Origin: Streptomyces sp. NBC_01197
Lineage (GTDB): Bacteria; Actinomycetota; Actinomycetes; Streptomycetales; Streptomycetaceae
Assembly (NCBI RefSeq): GCF_036010505.1
Contig: NZ_CP108569.1
Coordinates: forward strand, 2,296,001 to 2,360,000
Direction: 5' to 3'
DNA: 64,000 bases
Part shown: positions 1 to 8,481 of the stretch, one piece after another
How the letters are laid out: each line of letters opens with the position of its first letter
Numbering within the stretch: position 1 is the first letter of the stretch
The notes under the pieces: generated by a model
What the model saw: only the letters and a program-made list of their open reading frames with translations
Databases searched by the model: none
Told to the model about the DNA's origin: nothing
Position numbers and translations under genes: made by a program

Positions 1-1
1 C

Positions 2-607
2 GGGGACGAGCTGGCCCACCGCCCGCTCAACCCCTCCCTCGCCCGGTGCGCGGCCGACGGTATGCGGCTGTACTTCGTGGACCGCGCTGCCTACCGCGCC
101 AAGGCGGTCCCGGCCGGTCTCGACACGACGGGGATGTACGTGGTGCCCGAGGGCGGCAGCAACACCGCGGCCGTGCACGGCTGCGGCGCGCTCGGCCGGG
201 AACTGCACGGGCTCGCCGACACCGTCGCGGTGGCGGTCGGCACCGGCGGCACGCTCGCGGGGCTGGCGGCCGGCCTCACGGCGGACCAGCGCGCCATCGG
301 CTTCCCCGTCCTGAAGGGCGGCTTCCTGGCCGGCGAGGTCGCGGCGCTCCAGCAGACCTCCTTCGGAGCCAGGACCGGCGACTGGCGGCTCGACGACCGC
401 TTCCACTTCGGCGGGTACGCCCGCAGCGCACCGGAACTCGAAGCCTTCGCGGCCGGGTTCGAGCAGCTGCACGGTCTCCCCGTCGAGCGGGTCTACGTCG
501 CGAAGATGCTGTACGGACTGGTGGAGCTGGCCGCCGAAGGCGCCTTCCCGCCGGGCACCAGGGTCGCCGCCGTCATCACAGGTCAGCCCGCCTCCTCCTC
601 GCGGTAG
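2..607 (+). CDS. ACC deaminase/D-cysteine desulfhydrase-like PLP enzyme, 5' truncated by window edge
   Basis: C-terminal part of a PLP-dependent enzyme of the 1-aminocyclopropane-1-carboxylate deaminase/D-cysteine desulfhydrase family (tryptophan synthase beta fold). The frame is open from base 2, so the start codon lies outside the window. The PEGGSN segment and the glycine-rich GTGGTLAGL loop, typical of cofactor phosphate binding, are visible. These enzymes release ammonia plus a 2-oxo acid (or H2S plus pyruvate) from small amino acids. The catalytic lysine is not visible and lies upstream. The 3' end overlaps the 3' end of the convergent antiporter gene by 25 bp. The exact substrate cannot be told from this fragment. 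Confidence 0.8.
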   Translation, partial: GDELAHRPLNPSLARCAADGMRLYFVDRAAYRAKAVPAGLDTTGMYVVPEGGSNTAAVHGCGALGRELHGLADTVAVAVGTGGTLAGLAAGLTADQRAIGFPVLKGGFLAGEVAALQQTSFGARTGDWRLDDRFHFGGYARSAPELEAFAAGFEQLHGLPVERVYVAKMLYGLVELAAEGAFPPGTRVAAVITGQPASSSR

Positions 608-2181
608 GCGGCCGCCTCCTCCAGATCGAGCCTGCGCAGCAGCGTCCTGAGAAGCTCGTCGTCGATGCTCCGCCGGTCGCGCAGCTCCACGAAAACCTCG
701 CGCTCGGCGCCGATCATCGCCCGTGCGAGCCTCCGGTAGGTGTCGTCGGCGCTCTCGCCGGTGTGCTCGTTCACCGTGCCGAGCCGCTCCCAGACCGCGT
801 TCCTGCGCCGCGCCATCACGGTGCGCAACCGGTCGGCGAGCGGTTCCGGGAGTTCGTTGTCCTCGTCGGCGAGCATCGAGTTCAGCAGGTCCTCGGCCGC
901 CTGCGACGCCTCGTTCTGCGCCTGGGCCTCGGCGAGCGTCTCGGCGTGCGTGTCACGGCCCGGGATTCTCAGCAACCGGATCAGCGGCGGCAGCGAGAGC
1001 CCCTGGACGACCAGGGTCGCGATCACCGTCGTAAAGGTCAGGAAGAGCACCAGGTTCCGGGCCGGGAACGGTGCGCCGTGCGCGGTCAGCGGGATCGAGA
1101 AGGCAATGGCGAGCGAGACCACGCCGCGCATTCCGGCCCAGCCGACGACGACCGGCGCGGTCCAGTCCGTATCGGGTTCGCGTTCCCGGATCCTGCTGGA
1201 GATCACGCGTGGCAGGAACGTGGCGGGAAAGACCCAGACGAAGCGCACCACCACGACCACCACGAAAACGGCGGCCGCATACCAGGCGGCTTCCCCTCCG
1301 CCGTAAGTGCCAAGCCCCCGGAGAACAACGGGCAATTGCAGCCCGATCAGCGCGAAGACCGTCGATTCCAGAATGAAGGAGACCATTTTCCAAACGGCCT
1401 CCTCCTGGAGCCGGGTGGCGAAGTCGACCTGCCAGGAACGGTGTCCCAGATAGAGCGCGACGACCACCACGGCGAGCACCCCCGAAGCGTGCACCCGCTC
1501 CGCCGCCGCATAGGCGACGAAGGGAATGAGCAGCGAGAGGGTGTTCTGCAGCAGCGCCTCCTTGAGATGCGTACGCAGCCAGTGCAGCGGCACCATCAGG
1601 ACCAGGCCGACCCCGATTCCGCCGACCGACGCCAGCGCGAATTCGCCGAGCCCGTCCGCCCAGGAGACCCCGGCGCCGACCGCGGCCGCCAGCGCCACCT
1701 TGTAGGCGGTGATCGCGGTCGCGTCGTTGACGAGTGATTCGCCCTGCAGGACCGTCGTCAGCCGGGAGGGCAGTCCGAGGCGCCGGGCGATGGCTGTGGC
1801 CGCCACCGCGTCGGGCGGCGCGATCACCGCACCGAGCACCAGGGCCGCGGTGAGCGGGAGATCCGGCACGATCAGATAGGCGAGCCAGCCCACCGCGACG
1901 GTCGCGAAGAGCACATAGCCGACCGAGAGCAGCGCGACGGGCCGCAGATTGGCCCGCAGATCCAGGTACGAGGAGTCGACGGCCGCCGTGTGGAGCAGCG
2001 GCGGCAGCACCAGCGGAAGGACGATCCCGGGATCCAGCGTGTACTCGGGCACCCCCGGCAGATACGCGACACCCAGCCCGACCGCGACCAGCAGCAGCGG
2101 CGCCGCCACCGGTGTCCGGCGTGCGACACCCGCCACCGCCGCGCTGCCCGCCACCAGTGCCACCAGCGGCAATGCGTCCAT
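583..2181 (-). CDS. Na+/H+ antiporter, CPA1/NhaP family
   Basis: Integral membrane monovalent cation/proton antiporter of the CPA1 family, 532 aa. About a dozen hydrophobic segments fill the first 400 residues. Conserved family features are the APPDAVAATAIARRLGLP and GESLVNDATA segments (ion-binding acidic residues) and GWAGMRGVVSLA. A hydrophilic cytoplasmic tail of about 130 residues follows. The ATG at 2181 was chosen because it is preceded by GGGGAG and begins a hydrophobic helix (MDALPLVALVAG); the longer open frame upstream is not membrane-like. It is divergent from the UBP zinc-finger gene with only 45 bp between the two starts. Likely role is pH and sodium homeostasis. Confidence 0.9.
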   Translation of the reverse strand: MDALPLVALVAGSAAVAGVARRTPVAAPLLLVAVGLGVAYLPGVPEYTLDPGIVLPLVLPPLLHTAAVDSSYLDLRANLRPVALLSVGYVLFATVAVGWLAYLIVPDLPLTAALVLGAVIAPPDAVAATAIARRLGLPSRLTTVLQGESLVNDATAITAYKVALAAAVGAGVSWADGLGEFALASVGGIGVGLVLMVPLHWLRTHLKEALLQNTLSLLIPFVAYAAAERVHASGVLAVVVVALYLGHRSWQVDFATRLQEEAVWKMVSFILESTVFALIGLQLPVVLRGLGTYGGGEAAWYAAAVFVVVVVVRFVWVFPATFLPRVISSRIREREPDTDWTAPVVVGWAGMRGVVSLAIAFSIPLTAHGAPFPARNLVLFLTFTTVIATLVVQGLSLPPLIRLLRIPGRDTHAETLAEAQAQNEASQAAEDLLNSMLADEDNELPEPLADRLRTVMARRRNAVWERLGTVNEHTGESADDTYRRLARAMIGAEREVFVELRDRRSIDDELLRTLLRRLDLEEAAAYREEEAG

Positions 2182-2226
2182 GGGGTCTCCCCGCCCTCGG
2201 TCCTGGTCCGTCGTAACCTGGCAATC

Positions 2227-2487
2227 ATGAGCGAGTGCCAGCATGTTGCAGAACTGCCGCGCCCCCGGCCGGTCCCGTTGAGTGACACCTGTCCCGAGTG
2301 CCTGGCCATCGGGAGCCATCCCGTACAGCTGCGCCTGTGCCTGGTGTGCGGGCACGTGGGCTGCTGCGACTCGTCCCCGTACCAGCACGCCACCGGGCAC
2401 TTCAAGGAGACCGGGCACGCGGTGATGCGGAGTTTCGAGCCGGGAGAGAGCTGGCGGTGGTGCTTTGTCGACGGTTCGATCGTCTGA
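2227..2487 (+). CDS. UBP-type zinc finger protein
   Basis: Small 86-aa protein made almost entirely of a UBP-type (ubiquitin-hydrolase-like) zinc finger. Ordered ligands are visible: an N-terminal Cys-Gln-His, a CPEC pair, CLVCGHVGCC, and His residues in YQHATGHFKETGHAV. Actinobacterial stand-alone UBP proteins of this size are common and of unknown function. The ATG at 2227 starts a compact domain immediately after a 45-bp divergent promoter region shared with the antiporter gene. Confidence 0.85.
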   Translation: MSECQHVAELPRPRPVPLSDTCPECLAIGSHPVQLRLCLVCGHVGCCDSSPYQHATGHFKETGHAVMRSFEPGESWRWCFVDGSIV

Positions 2488-2785
2488 GCTCTGGGTACGT
2501 CAACCGTTCGCTGCGTCTTTCCAGTTGGCCGAAGCATCCCGGGAACCCCGCGGAGCCGCCGGACATTCCGGAGAATCACAGCGCCACAATCGGATGTGCA
2601 CACCCCTGGCGACCGTATGTACTCATGGGCTTACCATGAGTGACAGTCGTGGGGTGGGGGTCCTGGCGACAGGGAACCTTGGATCGCGATAGCGTCACGG
2701 CGTCAGGAAGCGACCATGTCACGCACGGTTGCGGGAGCAGAATTTCCCCGACCATGAACGAGCTTGTGCCACCTTGGAGGTGAGG
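2488..2785. other. Intergenic promoter region of ushX-sigH
   Basis: This 298-bp stretch without a convincing gene precedes the anti-sigma/sigma operon. In S. coelicolor the equivalent region carries several sigH promoters and a BldD site. I see a possible BldD-like half site (AGTGAC near 2639) but no match clear enough to place promoters. Confidence 0.4.
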
Positions 2786-3199
2786 GTGTCCCAGATCGCA
2801 GGCGAGCCCGGGACCCAGGACTTCGTGGAAGTCCGGCTGCCCGCTGCGGGTGCCTACCTGTCTGTGCTGCGTACGGCCACGGCCGGCCTCGCGGCACGCT
2901 TGGACTTCACCCTCGACGAGATCGAGGATCTGCGCATCGCGGTCGACGAGGCCTGCGCGATCCTGCTTCAGCAGGCCGTGCCGGGCTCCGTACTGAGCTG
3001 CGTGTTCCGTCTCGTCGAGGACTCCCTCGAAGTGACGGTGTCCGCGCCCACCACGGACGGCCGCGCACCGGAGCGCGACACCTTCGCCTGGACGGTGCTC
3101 TCGGCACTGGCGGGCAAGGTCGAGTCGACGGTGGCCGACGACCGTACGGTCAGCATCAGTCTGTACAAACAGCGCGGCGCTGGACCTGGACCGGCGTGA
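2786..3199 (+). CDS. ushX: Anti-sigma factor UshX/PrsH (RsbW-like HATPase)
   Basis: GHKL-type ATP-binding anti-sigma regulatory factor of the RsbW/SpoIIAB kind, 137 aa from the GTG at 2786. Conserved motif: the N-box region DEIEDLRIAVDEACA (glutamate and acidic residues of the ATPase fold). The start is supported by GGAGG five bases upstream. The stop overlaps the GTG start of the sigma factor gene (GTGA at 3196-3199), giving translational coupling, the usual arrangement for a cognate pair. In S. coelicolor the equivalent protein (UshX, also called PrsH) binds and inhibits SigH. The assignment rests on the pair and on synteny. Confidence 0.85.
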   Translation: MSQIAGEPGTQDFVEVRLPAAGAYLSVLRTATAGLAARLDFTLDEIEDLRIAVDEACAILLQQAVPGSVLSCVFRLVEDSLEVTVSAPTTDGRAPERDTFAWTVLSALAGKVESTVADDRTVSISLYKQRGAGPGPA

Positions 3200-4134
3200 A
3201 CGGGGACGGACCGGTGCGGGACGACGAGCGCGGCGCGCGGGCGCCGGGCACGGGACCGCTGGGCACGGGGGACATCCCGGAGCAACAGGCCCGGCCGCAT
3301 CCGGTGGAAGGCCTTTTGGAGTCGGCGGATCAGGCGGGCCTCATGAGCGAGCATCACGAGCACCACGAGCAGCACAACCCGCGGGACCGCAGCGGGGCGC
3401 GGGCGCTCTTCATCGAGCTGCGCGAGCTCCCGGACGGTTCGCCCGCCAAGGCCGAACTGCGCAACAGGCTGGTGCGGATGCATCTGCCGCTGGTCGAACA
3501 TCTGGCCCGCCGCTTCCGTAACCGCGGAGAGCCGCTGGACGATCTGACCCAGGTCGCCACGATCGGTCTGATCAAGTCGGTGGACCGGTTCGACCCGGAC
3601 CGCGGGGTGGAGTTCTCCACGTACGCGACGCCGACGGTGGTCGGAGAGATCAAGCGGCACTTCCGCGACAAGGGCTGGGCGGTCCGGGTGCCGCGCCGCC
3701 TCCAGGAGCTGCGGCTTTCGCTGACCACAGCCACCGCGGAGCTCTCCCAGCAGCACGGCCGGGCGCCCACGGTCCATGAGCTGGCGGAGCGGCTGGGCAT
3801 CTCGGAGGAAGAGGTCCTGGAGGGTCTGGAATCCGCGAACGCCTACTCGACCCTCTCGCTGGACGTGCCCGACACGGACGACGAGTCGCCCGCGGTGGCG
3901 GACACCCTGGGCTCGGAGGACGAGGCGCTCGAAGGCGTCGAGTACCGCGAGTCGCTCAAGCCGCTGCTGGAGGATCTGCCCCCGCGAGAGAAGCGGATTC
4001 TGCTGCTCCGGTTCTTCGGGAACATGACGCAGTCGCAGATCGCCCAGGAAGTGGGGATCTCGCAGATGCACGTCTCGCGGCTGCTGGCCAGGACACTGGC
4101 GCAGCTGCGGGAGCGCCTGCTGGTCGAGGAGTAG
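3196..4134 (+). CDS. sigH: Stress-response sigma factor SigH (SigB/SigF family)
   Basis: RNA polymerase sigma factor of the SigB/SigF/SigG group. Region 2 is seen around LVEHLARRFRNRGEPLDDL and GLIKSVDRFDP, followed by EFSTYATPTVVGEIKRHFRD. Region 3 includes VPRRLQELR. Region 4 has the helix-turn-helix MTQSQIAQEVGISQMHVSRL. From GTG 3196 the product is 312 aa with a poorly conserved 49-residue leader. An internal ATG at 3343 (His-rich start MSEHHEHHEQH) would give 263 aa. S. coelicolor SigH is known in several N-terminal forms, so both starts may be used. It is coupled to ushX upstream. Role: osmotic stress and aerial development. Confidence 0.9.
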   Translation: MNGDGPVRDDERGARAPGTGPLGTGDIPEQQARPHPVEGLLESADQAGLMSEHHEHHEQHNPRDRSGARALFIELRELPDGSPAKAELRNRLVRMHLPLVEHLARRFRNRGEPLDDLTQVATIGLIKSVDRFDPDRGVEFSTYATPTVVGEIKRHFRDKGWAVRVPRRLQELRLSLTTATAELSQQHGRAPTVHELAERLGISEEEVLEGLESANAYSTLSLDVPDTDDESPAVADTLGSEDEALEGVEYRESLKPLLEDLPPREKRILLLRFFGNMTQSQIAQEVGISQMHVSRLLARTLAQLRERLLVEE

Positions 4135-4145
4135 ACACAGCGGAC

Positions 4146-4188
4146 GCGGGGGGCCACGGCTGGCGCGCGCGACGCTCAGGCCCCCCGC
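4146..4188. terminator. Bidirectional terminator between sigH and convergent gene
   Basis: A 10-bp GC-only inverted repeat (GCGGGGGGCC at 4146-4155, GGCCCCCCGC at 4179-4188) with a 23-base loop lies after the sigH stop and overlaps the last codons of the convergent membrane-protein gene. Confidence 0.5.
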
Positions 4189-4604
4189 GCGCCCCTGATC
4201 CCCAGCGCCTTGGCCGTCGTCGGGTTCACCAGCAGGACGAGCGCGGCCAGGGCCACCACCGCGAGCACCGCTCCCGCCGGAATCAGTACGCCCTGCGCGG
4301 AGAGCAGCGTCCATGCCACGGGCAGCGCGATGATCTGGGTGACGATCGCGGGGCCCCGGCTCCAGCTGCGACGGCCCAGCAGCCCACGGGCCGCGATCAG
4401 CGGGAGGAGGGCGAGCACGATCAGCGTCACGCCGGCCAGCGCGGACTGCCCGGGGCTGTCGCCGTCGGCGAACACGCCCTGGCCGATGACATAGAGCCCT
4501 CCGGCGGCCAGCGCCGCCCCTTCCAGCGCGGCCAGCGCCGCGGCGGCGGTCAGACGGGTGGGGCGGGGGCCGCTGGGCTGCTCTGCGGTCTGGTCGGTAC
4601 TCAC
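4176..4604 (-). CDS. Small integral membrane protein
   Basis: 142-aa protein with four predicted hydrophobic segments (AALAALEGAALAAGGLYVIG, the TLIVLALLPLIAA region, IVTQIIALPVAWTLL, and the GAVLAVVALAALVLLV region) after a short hydrophilic N terminus. The GTG at 4604 precedes STDQTAEQPSG; the longer open frame has no membrane character. It is convergent with sigH. A conserved Streptomyces membrane protein of unknown function; nothing in the sequence indicates a catalytic site. Confidence 0.75.
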   Translation of the reverse strand: MSTDQTAEQPSGPRPTRLTAAAALAALEGAALAAGGLYVIGQGVFADGDSPGQSALAGVTLIVLALLPLIAARGLLGRRSWSRGPAIVTQIIALPVAWTLLSAQGVLIPAGAVLAVVALAALVLLVNPTTAKALGIRGARGA

Positions 4605-4686
4605 CCCTGCAGGGTAGCGGGCACCCCGGGGGCCGGATCGAGGCCGGGGCTGGGCCCGGTTCCAAGCGGTAGGTAATCTTCTGGTC

Positions 4687-5655
4687 ATGCGCGCACTCCT
4701 CGTGGTCAATCCGGCAGCAACCACCACCAGTGCCCGCACACGGGACGTACTGCTCCACGCGCTCGCCAGCGAGATGAAGCTGGAGGCCGTCACGACCGAG
4801 TACCGGGGGCACGCCCGCGACCTCGGCAGACGGGCCGCGGAGAGCGATGACATCGACCTCGTCGTCGCGCTCGGCGGCGACGGCACGGTCAACGAGGTGG
4901 TCAACGGACTCCTCCACCACGGGCCCGACCCCGATGGGCTGCCCGGACTGGCGGTCGTCCCCGGCGGCTCCACCAATGTCTTCGCCCGCGCGCTCGGCCT
5001 GCCCAACGACGCGGTGGAGGCGACCGGCGCACTTCTGGACGCGCTGCGTGAGCGCCGCGAGCGGACGGTCGGCCTGGGCCTGGCGGCCGGCACCCCGGGC
5101 ACCACGGACGAGGGGGTGCCCTCGCGCTGGTTCACGTTCTGTGCCGGACTCGGGTTCGACGCGGGTGTAGTCGGCCGGGTCGAACAGCAGCGGGAACGCG
5201 GAAAGCGGTCCACCCACGCCCTCTATGTGCGTCAGGTCGTCCGCCAGTTCCTGGAGGAGCCGAGCCGCAGGCATGGCGCGATCACCCTGGAACGCCCGGG
5301 CCAGGACCCGGTCACGGACCTCGTGATGTCCATAATCTGCAACACGTCTCCCTATACCTACCTGGGCAATCGCCCGATGTACGCCTCCCCCGAGGCGTCC
5401 TTCGACACCGCGCTCGATGTGCTGGGACTGTCGAAAATGTCACCCGCTCATGTGGCACGTTTCGCTACTCAATTGCTCACTTCGACACCCGAACGGGGCC
5501 CCCACGGAAAGCACGCGGTTTCGCTGCACGACCTGACGGACTTCTCCTTGCATTCCAAGGTCCGGCTCCCCTTCCAGATGGACGGCGACCACCTGGGACT
5601 GCGTACCAGCGTGACGTTCACAGGCGTACGCCGTGCACTGCGTGTGATTGTGTGA
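4687..5655 (+). CDS. Diacylglycerol/sphingosine kinase family lipid kinase
   Basis: 322-aa member of the DAGK catalytic family (YegS/DgkB-like lipid kinases). The nucleotide-binding signature GGDGTVNEVVNG is at residues 63-74, followed by PGGSTNVFARALG. The C-terminal half is the usual beta-sandwich and ends in QMDGDHLG. It probably phosphorylates a membrane lipid head group (diacylglycerol or a related lipid). It is divergent from the small membrane protein gene and lies upstream of wblE, from which it is separated by 321 bp. Confidence 0.85.
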   Translation: MRALLVVNPAATTTSARTRDVLLHALASEMKLEAVTTEYRGHARDLGRRAAESDDIDLVVALGGDGTVNEVVNGLLHHGPDPDGLPGLAVVPGGSTNVFARALGLPNDAVEATGALLDALRERRERTVGLGLAAGTPGTTDEGVPSRWFTFCAGLGFDAGVVGRVEQQRERGKRSTHALYVRQVVRQFLEEPSRRHGAITLERPGQDPVTDLVMSIICNTSPYTYLGNRPMYASPEASFDTALDVLGLSKMSPAHVARFATQLLTSTPERGPHGKHAVSLHDLTDFSLHSKVRLPFQMDGDHLGLRTSVTFTGVRRALRVIV

Positions 5656-5976
5656 GTGGAAGAGCTCAAAGTCCTTTAACTCGAACGTTTGGGCTGGGAT
5701 CCACCCCATGGAAGTACGGCTGTGACCTAGCCGACACCGAGGAATCAAAAAAAACTTTCCAGAAGGGGTTGTATCCGCCGCCGAGGTTTGCGAATCTCTA
5801 CATGGCGCTCGGGACGGCCCGCAACACCGGCCTCCCTGAAAGCCAGAACCCCTCCTCAACACCACAGGACCGCAACCAGGTCATCTGGAAGCTGGCCCTT
5901 CACTTGTCGGGGGATTCGTGAAAGCGTTCACATTCACAAGCAACCTGCACGTAACACCCTAAGAGAGGTAGCAGCC
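5656..5976. promoter_or_regulatory. wblE upstream/leader region
   Basis: This 321-bp stretch lies between the lipid kinase and wblE. It is noticeably less GC-rich than its surroundings, with an A-rich run at 5746-5754 and a GAGAGGT ribosome-binding site before the wblE ATG. I looked for a SigR-type promoter (GGAAT-N18-GTT): a GGAAT occurs at 5741 but the nearest GTT is 22 bases on, so spacing is wrong. A small open frame here has no family resemblance or good start. Confidence 0.45.
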
Positions 5977-6234
5977 ATGGACTGGCGTCACAACGCCGTT
6001 TGTCGTGAGGAAGACCCGGAGCTGTTCTTCCCCATCGGCAACACCGGTCCCGCGCTGCTGCAGATCGAGGAAGCCAAGGCCGTCTGCCGCCGCTGCCCCG
6101 TCATGGAGCAGTGCCTGCAGTGGGCGCTTGAGTCCGGCCAGGACTCCGGCGTCTGGGGTGGCCTCAGCGAGGACGAGCGCCGCGCGATGAAGCGCCGTGC
6201 CGCTCGCAACCGGGCGCGTAACGCGACCGCCTGA
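5977..6234 (+). CDS. wblE: WhiB-family iron-sulfur regulator WblE (WhiB1 orthologue)
   Basis: 85-aa Wbl protein. The four cluster cysteines are C9, C37, C40 and C46 (CRRCPVMEQC), ligating a [4Fe-4S] cluster. GVWGG at residues 58-62 is followed by a basic C-terminal tail (KRRAARNRARN) for DNA binding. Wbl proteins bind the primary sigma factor region 4. Identity as WblE/WhiB1 rests on length, sequence and the neighbouring PdtaS-like kinase gene, an arrangement also found in mycobacteria (whiB1-pdtaS). It is convergent with that kinase gene, with a strong terminator between. Confidence 0.93.
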   Translation: MDWRHNAVCREEDPELFFPIGNTGPALLQIEEAKAVCRRCPVMEQCLQWALESGQDSGVWGGLSEDERRAMKRRAARNRARNATA

Positions 6235-6361
6235 CCACCCTGTTCACGAGCTTGAGCCAGGCGGCGCGCGTACAGCGAGTACGCACCACCGTCGCCCCCG
6301 AAACGCAGCGCGCAGTACCCCCGATGCGCACGCAGTAAGAGAACGCCGGGAGAGTTCCTCT

Positions 6362-6421
6362 CCCCAGCACACGGTGAGCCCCGGACCACTTCGGTCCGGG
6401 GCTCACTGCTGTGTGCTGGGG
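6362..6421. terminator. Nested bidirectional terminator between wblE and the kinase gene
   Basis: Two nested perfect inverted repeats. The inner stem is 14 bp (6374-6387 with 6393-6406, loop ACTTC). The outer stem is 11 bp (CCCCAGCACAC at 6362-6372 with GTGTGCTGGGG at 6411-6421). It lies between convergent genes and can serve both. Confidence 0.85.
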
Positions 6422-6428
6422 GAAGGAG

Positions 6429-7895
6429 CTACGCGTCGCCCGGGACCGGTATGTCGAGCACCACATGGGTGCCGCGCTCCGGAGCCGGGACCATGTCGAA
6501 CGAGCCGCCCAACTCCCCCTCCACCAGCGTCCGTACGATCTGGAGCCCCAGGTTTCCCGCCGTCTTCGCGTCGAACCCGCCGGGCAGTCCGCGGCCGTCG
6601 TCCTGCACCGTGATGAGCAGCCTGGCATCCTCGCGCAGCCCGCCCCGAACGGCGGAGACCTCGACGGTGCCCAGCTCGCCCGGTCCGAAGGCGTGCTCCA
6701 GCGCGTTCTGCAGGACTTCGGTCAGCACCATGGCGAGCGGGGTGGCGACCTCGGCGTCCAGGATGCCGAACCGGCCGGTACGGCGGCAGTCGACCTTGCC
6801 CGGTGAGATCTCGGACACCATCGCGATGACGCGGTCGGCGATCTCGTCGAACTCGACACGTTCGTCCAGGTTCTGCGAGAGCGTCTCGTGGACGATCGCG
6901 ATGGAACCGACGCGCCGCACCGCCTCGTTGAGCGCTTCCCTGCCGCGGTCCGAGTCCATCCGCCTGGCCTGGAGGCGCAGAAGGGCCGCCACCGTCTGGA
7001 GGTTGTTCTTCACCCGGTGGTGGATCTCCCGGATGGTGGCGTCCTTGGTGATCAACTCGCGTTCACGGCGGCGCAGTTCCGTGACGTCCCGCAGCAGCAC
7101 CAACGAGCCGATCCGGGTGCCCTTCGGGGAGAGCGGGATGGCGCGGAGCTGGATCACCCCGTCGTTCCCCTCGACCTCGGTCTCCCTCGGTGCGTAGCCG
7201 CTGGCCAGTTTGACCATGGCCTCGTCGACGGGGCCGCGGGACGGCGCGAGGTCGGTGGTCAGCTGGCCGAGGTGCTGGCCCACCAGGTCGGACGCGAGCC
7301 CGAGGCGGTGGTAGGCGGAGAGTCCGTTGGGGCTGGCGTACAGGACCACCCCGTCCGCGTCGAGGCGGATCATCCCGTCCCCGACCCGGGGGGATGCGTC
7401 CATGTCGACCTGCTGGCCCGGGAAGGGGAACGAGCCCGCGGCGATCATCTGGGCCAGGTCGGACGCCGACTGGAGGTAGGTGAGTTCGAGGCGCGACGGC
7501 GTACGGACGGTGAGCAGATTGGTGTTGCGGGCGATGACCCCGAGCACTCGGCCCTCCCGGCGTACGGGGATGGACTCGACCCGTACCGGCACCTCCTCGC
7601 GCCACTCCGGGTCGCCCTCGCGCACGATCCGGCCCTCGTCGAGCGCGGCGTCGAGCAGCGGACGCCGGCCGCGTGGAACGAGATGGCCGACCATGTCGTC
7701 CTGGTAGGAGGTGGGCCCGGTGTTCGGCCGCATCTGCGCCACGGAGACATAGCGGGTGCCGTCGCGGGTGGGCACCCACAGCACCAGGTCGGCGAAGGAG
7801 AGGTCGGAGAGCAGCTGCCACTCCGAGACCAGCAGGTGCAGCCACTCGAGGTCGGTGTCACTCAGAGCGGTGTGCTGGCGTACGAGATCGTTCAT
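6429..7895 (-). CDS. pdtaS: PdtaS-type sensor histidine kinase
   Basis: 488-aa soluble sensor kinase with no membrane segment. Order of domains: an N-terminal GAF-like sensor region (about 1-150), a PAS domain (about 165-270, containing DGMIRLDADGVVLYASPNG), an HWE/HisKA_2 dimerisation box with phospho-acceptor histidine in EIHHRVKNNLQTVAALL, and an HATPase domain (N-box ENALEHAFG-like, DDGRGLPGG). In mycobacteria PdtaS works with the antiterminator PdtaR and responds to copper and nitric oxide. ATG 7895 is chosen; a GTG at 7904 would add three residues. A DasR-like operator lies 64 bp upstream. Confidence 0.85.
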   Translation of the reverse strand: MNDLVRQHTALSDTDLEWLHLLVSEWQLLSDLSFADLVLWVPTRDGTRYVSVAQMRPNTGPTSYQDDMVGHLVPRGRRPLLDAALDEGRIVREGDPEWREEVPVRVESIPVRREGRVLGVIARNTNLLTVRTPSRLELTYLQSASDLAQMIAAGSFPFPGQQVDMDASPRVGDGMIRLDADGVVLYASPNGLSAYHRLGLASDLVGQHLGQLTTDLAPSRGPVDEAMVKLASGYAPRETEVEGNDGVIQLRAIPLSPKGTRIGSLVLLRDVTELRRRERELITKDATIREIHHRVKNNLQTVAALLRLQARRMDSDRGREALNEAVRRVGSIAIVHETLSQNLDERVEFDEIADRVIAMVSEISPGKVDCRRTGRFGILDAEVATPLAMVLTEVLQNALEHAFGPGELGTVEVSAVRGGLREDARLLITVQDDGRGLPGGFDAKTAGNLGLQIVRTLVEGELGGSFDMVPAPERGTHVVLDIPVPGDA

Positions 7896-7956
7896 GGAGG
7901 GCACGTGTGTGAGCGTACCCGCCGGATTCTTTCCGTCGTACGCATGGACAGGGCAG

Positions 7957-7972
7957 AATGGTCTAGTCCACA
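7957..7972. promoter_or_regulatory. Possible DasR-responsive element (dre) upstream of pdtaS
   Basis: TGGTCTAGTCCA at 7959-7970 differs at one position from the dre core TGGTCTAGACCA. It is 64 bp upstream of the pdtaS start and about 550 bp from nagB, so if functional it would act on the kinase gene. The match is seen directly; function is inferred. Confidence 0.55.
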
Positions 7973-8465
7973 ATGTGCGTGCAAAGACTTCCGCTCTCCC
8001 CGCACAGGAGAGTGGAGACGAGGTACGAGGCGCTCTCTGCCCTGACTGCGCCGAGTCCTCCCCACGGCCGCCGGGAACCGCACACCTGACGGCCGATGCA
8101 GCTGAGGGCTGCGGTGCCGTACGGCCGGGCCGAGGGTCCCGACCACACCGGCGCCGCGGCCCGCAGTCGCTTCCGGGGCGGCGCCGGGCGGTTCATCCCG
8201 CCACGGTGCCGGCACCCCGTCCGGGCCAGGCCCGCATCGCCGTCTCGGCGAGCAGTTCGAGCGGCTCCTCGCGCAGGGCGCGGGCCGAGTAGGAGCCGTA
8301 TGTCGCCGCGTACGCCTCCACCACCTCGCCGAACAGCGCCTTCTCCCGGCCCACATGCGGGCCGTGCGCCTTCAGCCGACCATGAGATGAGGACAGGAGG
8401 CGGTGGGTGCCCCCTGCGCGGGAAAGGCAGGGGGAACTCCTGGCGGGAAGGGCCCGCTCTGCTAG

Positions 8466-8481
8466 ATTGGTCTATACCACA
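8466..8481 (+). promoter_or_regulatory. DasR operator (dre) upstream of nagB
   Basis: ATTGGTCTATACCACA matches the published 16-bp dre consensus (ACTGGTCTAGACCACT) well, with a near-perfect dyad TGGTCTATACCA. It ends 31 bp before the nagB GTG, overlapping the expected promoter. nagB is an established DasR target in S. coelicolor. Confidence 0.85.

Noticed and set aside
46..1737. Long plus-strand open frame of 563 codons
   Set aside because: It lies opposite the Na+/H+ antiporter gene and across the ACC-deaminase-like gene in another frame, is extremely Arg/Gly/Pro-rich and matches no family; a shadow of high-GC coding DNA.
5741..5770. Possible SigR promoter for wblE (GGAAT ... GTT)
   Set aside because: Spacing is 22 bases, outside the 18-19 allowed by the consensus.
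5652..5921. Small open frame between the lipid kinase gene and wblE
   Set aside because: No family resemblance, no ribosome-binding site and lower GC than coding DNA; treated as leader/promoter sequence.
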